From Variovorax sp. (GTDB taxonomy: Bacteria; Pseudomonadota; Gammaproteobacteria; Burkholderiales; Burkholderiaceae_C), in contig JAQGLP010000472.1 of the NCBI GenBank assembly GCA_028292835.1, forward strand, positions 1-6,264: a DNA stretch of 6,264 nucleotides, written 5' to 3'. The position numbers and the translations under genes were made by a program. Position 1 is the stretch's first letter. Each line of letters begins with the position of its first letter. The notes under the pieces were generated by a model that saw only the letters and a program-made list of their open reading frames with translations, did not search any database and was not told the origin of the DNA. Of this stretch, positions 1 through 5,214 are shown piece after piece.

Positions 1-1
1 A

Positions 2-109
2 AGCCGATCTCTTGCCCTCATTGATGAATGGGACATGAAGCGCGTGGAGAGTCGGCGGCCGAGGCCTTTTGGTGCAGGTAGACCGGCCATGAAAGCCCAG
101 GCCTGTTAA
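2..109 (+). CDS. C-terminal tail of an unrecognised ORF, cut by window edge
   Basis: An open frame enters from the left edge and ends at TAA 107-109. It gives about 35 residues, including LIDEWDMKRVESRRPRPFGA and ending in MKAQAC. The basic, Arg/Pro-rich tail with a GAGRPA stretch reads like real protein, but I do not recognise the family. It ends only about 10 bp from the 3' end of the convergent IS701-like transposase remnant, so it may be the tail of a gene interrupted by, or lying beside, that element. It could equally be a chance frame in GC-rich DNA. The sequence left of the window is needed to decide. Confidence 0.3.
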   Translation, partial: SRSLALIDEWDMKRVESRRPRPFGAGRPAMKAQAC

Positions 110-119
110 TCTTACTGTG

Positions 120-875
120 TCACAAGAGACGCCTTGTGCTTGCCCTGCCGCAGTAGGGGCACTGTCCCAAACGAGCGATCAGCTGGTAGCTCAGCTGCTG
201 ACGCAGGCTCGTGATCGAGGTCGCCACATGGCGCTGCGCGCGCAGGACTGCCGCGGAGGGATGTAATCCTTGGGAAGGGCAGGCACCTGGCGTTCGATGA
301 AGTTTTTTTACCGCCGACAGACTTGTCGGCGACGAGGCGTTCAGCCATCAGGAACCCGTAGGCCGCGATGCTCAAGGCGGCATGGTGATGGAAGCCCCGC
401 CAACCTCGGCCCTCGTAGTGGCTGAGGCCAAAGTCCTGCTTCAGATCCTGCCAGGCGCGCTCGATGCGCGAGCGCTGGTGGGCAATGCTGACGAGTTCGT
501 CGATGGCGATGTCCTCGGGTATGGCGTGGAAAGGAAGTACTTGCTCGGCTCGGCCTCATGAGCCGGCCACTCGATGAGCAGCCACTGCTCGGGACACAAG
601 CGTGCCTTGCCGACGTTGCCGCCAGCGTGGCGCACCCGAACGGCCGCGAAGCGGCCACTCAGCGGTGCATTGGTGCCCTCGCGCCAAGTGATGATCTGGA
701 ACGCCTCTGGCGCCAATGACATCGCCAATGCCTTGACACTCATGGGCTGGAGAGTGGCAGTGCGCCGAGGCACTACAGGAGGGCGTCCCACGCCGCTGTA
801 GCGCTTCGGTGGCAGCGGCTGGACCCCGAACATTCGCTCCCCTACGTGCCGTGCTTGAGTGTGGCTGGCAACGTC
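120..875 (-). pseudogene. IS701-family transposase remnant (C-terminal half, frameshifted)
   Basis: Remnant of a DDE transposase of the IS701 family (IS4-like superfamily). Read from 875 downward, the first frame carries PLPPKRYSGVGRPP, ITWREGTNAPL and EQWLLIEWPAHEAEPSKYFL, all typical of this family. Near 525-530 the homology moves to a second frame with RSRIERAWQDLKQDFGLSHY and EGRGWRGFHHHAAL. This keeps the R(3)E(6)K arrangement of the catalytic region (Glu codon 460-462, Lys codon 439-441). At the seven-base T run 303-309 it shifts again, to NFIERQVPALPKDYIP, then near 255 to RGSPARA, then near 240 to a last frame with QRHVATSITSL and CPYCGR, ending at TGA 120-122. The N-terminal half with the first catalytic Asp residues is absent. 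With four frame changes and a missing N-terminus, it cannot make an active transposase. The left boundary of homology (875) is approximate and no terminal inverted repeats were found. Confidence 0.85.
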
Positions 876-998
876 AAAAAGAGGGGAATTCTGACGGTAC
901 TGCCGCCAGACCGGCGGGCGTCACGGCACTGCCAGACACTTTCACGATTTCGAAGCAGCAAAGCCACGCCTTGATCATTGTGTCGACGCCTCAGTGCC
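876..998. other. Spacer between IS701 remnant and peroxidase gene
   Basis: About 120 bp with no recognisable gene. It lies downstream of the peroxidase stop codon, where a terminator would be expected, but I see no compact hairpin followed by a T run on the minus strand. A 7-bp inverted pair, GGCACTG at 925-931 and CAGTGCC at 992-998, is separated by 60 bp and is too loose to be a standard intrinsic terminator. The minus-strand transposase frame stays open a little way into this spacer (to about 920) but has no family resemblance there. Confidence 0.4.
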
Positions 999-2348
999 TC
1001 AACGCACCAGGTAGCGCCGGTCCGTCAGCGTTTTCAAAAAGGCGACGACCGCATCGATGTCTTCATCGCTCATTGCGGGGCTGGTCCCAGCCCGGCGGTT
1101 GAGCGGGGTGGCAACCACGTTGACGTTGCCGTGCAGCTCGGGCGGCAGGTCGTCGAAGGGGGTGCCAGGCGGATACCAGTCCTGCGGTCGCGTCGAGCGG
1201 GTCGCGTAGAAGCGCACCACGTCGCGCAGTGAATCGAAGTCACCGTTGTGCATCAGGTGCTGGCGCAGCGCGACGTTGCGCAGGCTCGGCGTGCGAAAGT
1301 AGCCGCACCAGGATTGCGCCTCGGGCCAATGACGCTCGCGGGCCGTGCGGCACAGTCCCAAATCGAATGCGTCGGCGCGGGCATTGGCGGCGAGTCTGCG
1401 GTTGCGGGGCACTCCGAGCGCTTCGTAGCCGAAGTCGGTGAACAGCGAGCGGGCCGGATCGGTGGAGGTGGCGTTCACGCTGTGGCACGACGCACAGTTG
1501 CCCTGGTCGGGATTGCGAAACACCGCGAGGCCGCGTTTTTCCTGGGACGTCAGGGTGTCGTGGCCCCGCAGCATGTCGTCAAAGCGCGAGTCGAAGGGCG
1601 CCAACTCCGCGCTTTGTAGGTAGGCCTGCAGGCTTTCGCCCAGCGCTTCTGTCGCGCGGCGCGGATGGCCCAGGACGCCGACGCCGAACAACTTTTCGAA
1701 AGCCTCCCGGTAGCCGGTATCGCGAAGCCGCCGGGCCACCGCACGGTCGCTGCCTAGGTTCATTTCGTGGCGGGCGAGCAGCGGCCCGCGCGCCTGGGCG
1801 GCCAGGGTATCGGCGCTGCCGTCCAGGTTCAGCCCGCCGAAAGGCGCCGGCGCCTGGGCGTCGTCGTCCTGGTAGAAATAAAGCGGCGGCACGTAGCGCA
1901 CGTACGTCAGCGATGGCGGATTGCGCGGCCCGGTTCGGCCCGGCATGCTGCCCCGCGCCGTGCCATGGGTCGCACCGTTGGCGCTGCTGAAGCCCTGCGC
2001 AGGGGCGTGGCAACTGGCGCAGCTGGTGCCGCGCGGTTGCGACAGGCGCGCATCCATGAACAGTTGCCGCCCAAGCGCTGCCAATGCCGGCGACGGCACG
2101 GGCTGCGGACGGTTCGCAGGGACGATGGCGCGCCACTGCGGCGTGTCCCCGACCCGCAGCTGCGACTCCTGGGTGCAGGCCACCCCTCCCGCAGGGGGGG
2201 CGGGGATTCCCCGCACCGAAAGCGTTGCTTCGGGGAGGCTTGGTACCGTCAACGCTGCGGGGCGGCGGGCTTCGAAGAGGAGGCCGGAAGCGACCGCGGC
2301 GGCAATGGCAGCGAGCGCCACGGTCAACCCCGCTGTCGCGAACTTCAA
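999..2348 (-). CDS. Diheme cytochrome c peroxidase / MauG-family protein
   Basis: Predicted periplasmic diheme c-type protein of the bacterial cytochrome c peroxidase/MauG superfamily, 449 aa from the proposed TTG start. Residues 1-25 form a signal sequence or N-terminal anchor (MKFATAGLTVALAAI and on). Two heme-attachment motifs are present: CASCH at about 110-114 (GTSCASCHAP) and CASCH at about 285-289 (GNCASCHSV). The family hallmark FRTPSLRNVA follows at about 351, with LMHNGDF just after. Family enzymes reduce hydrogen peroxide with electrons from small cytochromes or copper proteins, or oxidise protein and small-molecule targets; the substrate here cannot be told. The TTG at 2346-2348 overlaps the phosphatase TGA (TTGA), implying coupled translation. 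A TTG at 2373-2375 (458 aa) or the ATG at 2445-2447 (482 aa) are alternative starts, but the ATG lies well inside the phosphatase gene. Codons for residues 46-57 coincide with a C/G-rich repeat-like hairpin, perhaps an acquired insert. The gene appears intact. Confidence 0.9.
   Translation of the reverse strand: MKFATAGLTVALAAIAAAVASGLLFEARRPAALTVPSLPEATLSVRGIPAPPAGGVACTQESQLRVGDTPQWRAIVPANRPQPVPSPALAALGRQLFMDARLSQPRGTSCASCHAPAQGFSSANGATHGTARGSMPGRTGPRNPPSLTYVRYVPPLYFYQDDDAQAPAPFGGLNLDGSADTLAAQARGPLLARHEMNLGSDRAVARRLRDTGYREAFEKLFGVGVLGHPRRATEALGESLQAYLQSAELAPFDSRFDDMLRGHDTLTSQEKRGLAVFRNPDQGNCASCHSVNATSTDPARSLFTDFGYEALGVPRNRRLAANARADAFDLGLCRTARERHWPEAQSWCGYFRTPSLRNVALRQHLMHNGDFDSLRDVVRFYATRSTRPQDWYPPGTPFDDLPPELHGNVNVVATPLNRRAGTSPAMSDEDIDAVVAFLKTLTDRRYLVR
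2173..2205. repeat. C-run/G-run hairpin inside peroxidase gene
   Basis: CCCCTCCC at 2183-2190 can fold on the seven-G run 2194-2200 with a GCA loop. The flank GTGCAGGCC before it resembles, as a rearranged version, the GGCCTGC before the hairpin at 4173. In the peroxidase it encodes the low-complexity peptide RGIPAPPAGGVAC between the signal sequence and the heme domain. It may be an in-frame repeat insertion or just GC-rich linker coding. Confidence 0.35.
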
Positions 2349-3793
2349 GGGGCCAGGAATCCGCTGCGGTCGCAATTGATCTTCGGGCCGCTCTGCGTGC
2401 AGGTGGTGAGCAGCTTGCCGTCGCGGGTGTAGGCCTTGTAGAGCCACCGTCCGGCTTCGCGGTCCATGACCATGAAGCCGAAGGTATTGGCGTGGCTGAT
2501 GCGCTCCACCACGGCGCCGGGCGCCGGCGTCATGTCAGGCGGCAGCGGGTCCGGCAGGTTCACGTCGACATTGTCGCCCCCGTTGCCGGTGACGAACGTG
2601 GCCGGGTGCGCGCTGCTGAAGTTGATCGCCTGGAAGTCATGCACATGGCCGTGCAGCGCGACCTGGACCCCGGGCGGGTAGTAGGCCACGGGGTTGAGGG
2701 TGGACATCACCGCCTGGAGGCCCTTGTTGCCGGGCGCAGGCGGCCCGCCCGCGATCGGCGCGAAGGCCAGGATCGGATGGTGGTTGGCGAACAGGGTGGT
2801 TTTGGACGGATCGGCCGCAAGCGTGGCGACGCTGCGGAATTGCTGCTGATAGATCGGAAACTTAAAGTCTGTCGGTCCGAACGCGGCGGTGCCGGCCTTG
2901 GCGGAATCGAACACGATCAATTGCGAATCACTGCCCAGCGCCACCGCGTACGGATCGGCAAAGTTCGCGACATTGTCATTGGCGGGCAGGTCGCAGCTGT
3001 GCGCGGTGTCATAGGGTCGCACATCCATGAAACGGGCCCAGCCCTGGCCGGCGCGGGCGCATTCTTCATGGTTGCCGCGCACCATCACCCAGGGCGCAGC
3101 CGCCAGCAGCGGTGCCGCCGGCTTGAACACGTCGGCTTCCCAGGTGTCCCAGCCGTAGCCCCACGGGCTGTCCTTGCAGCCCTGCACGTCGGACGGGCAG
3201 GCATTCTCACGGTAGTGCAGGTCGCCAATGTGCATCACCAGGTCGGGCTTCATGGCCGCCGCGGTGGCGGCAATGGTCGCGAAAGGCCAGGCATTGCCGT
3301 CGTTGCAGGCCTGGAACGCGTTGTCGGCCTTCTTCATGCGGCATCCCGTATCGGCCAGCACGACGATGCGGTTCGGCTGGGCCTTGGGAAGCGGCAACGC
3401 ACGACCCGCGACCCAAACTGCCTGGGCGCCGTTGGGCACGATGGTCTCGCAGGTGGTGACCGGGAAGGCCGAAGGCTTCGAATCGGCAGGATCGCTGGCG
3501 GTGGCACGCAACGCAGCAGTCCCGGCCGCGGCGCGCAAGCCCATCGCTTTCGCATTGCCGTCGATCATGATCGTCGGGCAGGACGTGGCGGCGGTCACGG
3601 CGCGCACGAGGGTTTGTGCGTTGGCGCCCATTTCCACCCACGCGGATTTGACTTGCGGGTCCGCGGGAATTGCAACGGAGTCGCTGCCGCCACCGCCACC
3701 GCAGGAGGCAAGCAGGCCGACGGCGGCTGTCAGGCCGGCACAGGTCCAACGCCCCCGGATGTTCACGTGAGATGGATCGGATGACAATGGCAT
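2345..3793 (-). CDS. Purple-acid-phosphatase-like metallophosphoesterase lipoprotein
   Basis: Calcineurin-like metallophosphoesterase, 482 aa, predicted to hydrolyse phosphate esters at the outer membrane or in the periplasm. The N-terminus has a lipoprotein signal: a hydrophobic stretch ending LLAS-C, lipidated Cys31, followed by GGGGGSD. Aspartate is not at +2, which favours outer-membrane sorting. The catalytic domain shows the whole motif series in order: LADTG (Asp148), IGDLHY (Asp191, Tyr194), RGNHEE (Asn241, His242), ANHHP (His338/339) and HGHVHDF (His383, His385). The DxG-GDxxY-GNHE-xxxH-GHxH pattern, including a Tyr metal ligand, is that of purple acid phosphatases. Start ATG 3791-3793 gives the best signal peptide; the ribosome-binding site is weak, and the upstream in-frame ATG (3911-3913) would bury the signal behind 40 extra residues. 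A Pho-box-like repeat lies 41 bp upstream. The downstream peroxidase overlaps its stop codon, and a receptor remnant lies upstream. Function by family; natural substrate unknown. Confidence 0.9.
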   Translation of the reverse strand: MPLSSDPSHVNIRGRWTCAGLTAAVGLLASCGGGGGSDSVAIPADPQVKSAWVEMGANAQTLVRAVTAATSCPTIMIDGNAKAMGLRAAAGTAALRATASDPADSKPSAFPVTTCETIVPNGAQAVWVAGRALPLPKAQPNRIVVLADTGCRMKKADNAFQACNDGNAWPFATIAATAAAMKPDLVMHIGDLHYRENACPSDVQGCKDSPWGYGWDTWEADVFKPAAPLLAAAPWVMVRGNHEECARAGQGWARFMDVRPYDTAHSCDLPANDNVANFADPYAVALGSDSQLIVFDSAKAGTAAFGPTDFKFPIYQQQFRSVATLAADPSKTTLFANHHPILAFAPIAGGPPAPGNKGLQAVMSTLNPVAYYPPGVQVALHGHVHDFQAINFSSAHPATFVTGNGGDNVDVNLPDPLPPDMTPAPGAVVERISHANTFGFMVMDREAGRWLYKAYTRDGKLLTTCTQSGPKINCDRSGFLAP

Positions 3794-3833
3794 GGCTTGA
3801 TTCGTAGTGAAGAGGGGTGATCGTGATCCTTGT

Positions 3834-3855
3834 GTATGAAAACCGTATGAAAGCC
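3834..3855 (-). promoter_or_regulatory. Putative Pho box (PhoB-type 11-bp direct repeat)
   Basis: On the minus strand two adjacent 11-mers read GGCTTTCATAC and GGTTTTCATAC (10 of 11 identical), so CTTTCAT and TTTTCAT recur with an 11-bp period. The enterobacterial PhoB site is a pair of CTGTCAT-like 7-mers spaced 4 bp apart, so these half-sites match at 6/7 and 5/7 with the correct period. The element ends 41 bp before the phosphatase ATG, a sensible promoter position. No convincing -10 hexamer was identified. Regulation by phosphate starvation is inferred from the site plus the downstream phosphatase. Confidence 0.55.
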
Positions 3856-3948
3856 GTCGGCCCCCTGGGCCGCGGTCAAGCGATGCGTGCAGTCGATCTG
3901 CGGCGGGAGACACCGCGTCCCCGCGTCATCGGCTCTTCGAGGAATTGC

Positions 3949-4166
3949 TCAATTGAAATTCAGCGTGACGTTAACCCGGAAGGACCGCGGCTCGATCGGA
4001 TGAAAATGGATGTCGTTCACGGCCGTCGCCTCCCCGGCAGGCGCGACGGGTAGTAATAGTCGCGATGGCCGAGTCCTTGCGGTTGGTCAGATTGAAGCCC
4101 TGCAGCTCGACGCGGGCCGACTTGCTGATCTTGTAGCCGATGCGCCCATTCAGCGGAACCGGCCCA
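3949..4166 (-). pseudogene. TonB-dependent receptor, C-terminal fragment
   Basis: The last 70 or so residues of an outer-membrane TonB-dependent receptor. Read downward from 4166 the first frame has LNGRIGYKISKSARVELQGF then NLTNRKDSAI, the penultimate beta-strands of the barrel. At about 4062 the homology jumps to a second frame (DYYYPSRLPG). At the G run near 4032-4035 it jumps to a third (GEATAVNDIHFHPIEPRSF), ending VNVTLNFN and TGA 3949-3951. The DYYYxSRLPGE...DIHFHPxEPR block and aromatic-ended last strand are typical of this family. Everything upstream (plug domain, TonB box, most of the barrel, promoter) is missing; a hairpin and an IS3 scrap begin where it stops. It is not functional. 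Its position 155 bp before the phosphatase, in the same direction, suggests the original unit was receptor, phosphatase, peroxidase. Confidence 0.8.
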
Positions 4167-4172
4167 AGGCCT

Positions 4173-4193
4173 GCACCCCTCCGAAGGGGGTGC
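4173..4193. repeat. GC-rich hairpin, REP-like
   Basis: GCACCCC at 4173-4179 pairs with GGGGTGC at 4187-4193, with one further T-G pair and a CCGAA loop. It sits exactly between the receptor remnant and the IS3 scrap. There is no T run on either side, so it is not an intrinsic terminator. A similar core (ACCCCTCC, short loop, run of G) occurs at 2182-2200 inside the peroxidase gene. From memory, C-run/G-run hairpins of this type are dispersed in some Burkholderiales genomes, but I cannot verify that here. Confidence 0.45.
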
Positions 4194-4196
4194 TAA

Positions 4197-4327
4197 ATGA
4201 TCGATCTGCCATGCAGCACCTTCTACTGCCGCTCGACGGCAGCATACGAGAGTCTGCGCGATGCCAGGGTTACCGAGTTGATTGAGAGCATTCAGGACGA
4301 CTTGCCTGTCTATGGGTACCGGCGCGC
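4197..4327 (+). mobile_element. IS3-family transposase OrfB fragment
   Basis: Reading from ATG 4197 gives MIDLPCSTFYCRSTAAYESL, then RDARVTELIESIQDDLPVYG and YRR. This matches the N-terminal helix-turn-helix-like part of IS3-family OrfB proteins (LPRSTYYYR...ELIEAIQDELPxYGYRRV). Family resemblance stops after YGYRR at about 4327, and 16 bp later the tail of the oppositely oriented dehydrogenase pseudogene begins. The DDE integrase core, OrfA and both terminal repeats are absent, so only about 130 bp of a roughly 1.2-1.5 kb element remain. An in-frame TAA immediately precedes the ATG. The fragment lies at the seam between the phosphatase locus and the dehydrogenase locus, consistent with recombination or deletion involving the original element. 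Confidence 0.75.
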
Positions 4328-4342
4328 CAAAGAAGACGGTAC

Positions 4343-5160
4343 TCAGTTCACCCGGATCAGCTTCTTGTTGACGAACTCCTGGATGCCCGCGCCAGAGAGT
4401 TCGCGCCCATAGCCCGAATTTTTCACGCCGCCGAAGGGCATTTCGGGCGACGACACCGCGCTCGAGTTGATGAAGACCATGCCAGTCTTAATGCGTCGCG
4501 CAATACGCTTTCCGCGCTCGGTGTCATGCGTGAACACGGAGTCGCCGAGCCCGAACGGGAATCGTTGGCCAGCGCCACGGCAGCGTCCTCGTCGGCGACG
4601 CGAAAGAACAGTGCGACCGGTCCGAAGAGCTCCTTTTTGAACGTCGGGTTGGTAGCGTTGGTCAAGAGAATCGGCTGCATGAATGCGCCCGCCTCCGATC
4701 AACACGCGCGCCATGGTCAACGGCCTCGTCGACTTGACCAAGCAGCGCATCGAGCGCCTGCGCCGACGACAGAGGGCCGAGCGTGGTGCGCTCGTCCATC
4801 GGATCGCCCGGCTTGAATGCCGCCATCGCACCCTGGAACTTCTGCAGGAAGGCGTCGGCGATGGCGTTTACCACGATGATGCGCTTGGATGCCATGCAAG
4901 CCTGCCCGGTGTTGCCCATACGGCCGCTCACCGCGTGCCTAACCGCCTTGTCGAGGTCGGCGTCGTCCAGCACGATGAAGGGGATCGCTGCCTCCGAGTT
5001 CCAGGTCGACTTCTTCATGTTCTTGCCCGCGCGCGCGGCCACCACCGCGCCGGCACCCTCGCTGCCCGTCAGCGCGACCGCGCGGATGCGGTCGTCATCG
5101 ATCACCTTCCAGACCTGGTCCTTGGAGATGAAGAAGGGGGTTGGTGGTTTGGTAAGCCAT
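4343..5160 (-). pseudogene. Aldehyde dehydrogenase pseudogene, succinate-semialdehyde type
   Basis: Remnant of an NAD(P)-dependent aldehyde dehydrogenase, most like succinate-semialdehyde dehydrogenases. ATG 5158-5160 begins MAYQTTNP, a usual N-terminus for that group. Within ten codons the sequence jumps, out of frame, to mid-protein FISKDQVWKVIDDDRIRAVA then LTGSEGAG, so the first part of the cofactor domain (very roughly 170-180 residues) is deleted. The catalytic Cys region remains (GNTGQACMASKR). The general-base motif ELGG is readable only in another frame (4984-5001), bracketed by two compensating indels. Further frame changes fall near 4703-4710, 4680-4695 and 4557-4559. The conserved pieces are ELFGPVALFFRVADEDAAVA, FGLGDSVFTHDTERGKRIAR, then SPEMPFGGVKNSGYGREL and the tail NKKLIRVN before TGA 4343-4345. 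It starts 54 bp after the DJ-1-like gene in the same direction, suggesting a former two-gene operon. No working enzyme can result. Confidence 0.88.
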
Positions 5161-5185
5161 GGCGGATCTTGCTTGCGTCTGTTGA

Positions 5186-5201
5186 AGCCGCGGAAGCGGC
5201 T
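5186..5201 (-). other. Short hairpin between DJ-1-like gene and dehydrogenase remnant
   Basis: On the minus strand AGCCGC and GCGGCT form a perfect 6-bp stem around a TTCC loop, 13 bp after the DJ-1-like stop codon and 25 bp before the dehydrogenase ATG. No T run follows, so it is more likely an intercistronic RNA hairpin than a terminator. Confidence 0.35.
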
Positions 5202-5214
5202 CGATGGCGGTCGA

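Noticed and set aside
879..983. A 34-codon minus-strand ORF starting MIKAWLCCFEIVK in the spacer
   Set aside because: It has no recognisable ribosome-binding site or family, and its length is expected by chance.
925..998. Inverted pair GGCACTG / CAGTGCC after the peroxidase gene as a terminator
   Set aside because: The arms are only 7 bp, 60 bp apart, with no T run.
2084..3784. A long plus-strand open frame (566 codons) opposite the phosphatase and peroxidase
   Set aside because: It is rich in Arg/Gly/Ala with no family motifs, a typical antisense shadow of GC-rich coding sequence. The minus strand carries clear catalytic and heme motifs.
3859..3871. GGCCC-GGGCC hairpin upstream of the phosphatase as a terminator of the receptor gene
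   Set aside because: The stem is short, there is no T run, and it lies directly beside the Pho-box-like repeat; chance in GC-rich DNA is likely.
4010..4285. A 91-codon plus-strand frame spanning the receptor remnant and IS3 scrap
   Set aside because: It is a chance frame: the receptor strands read on the minus strand and the IS3 peptide reads in a different plus frame.
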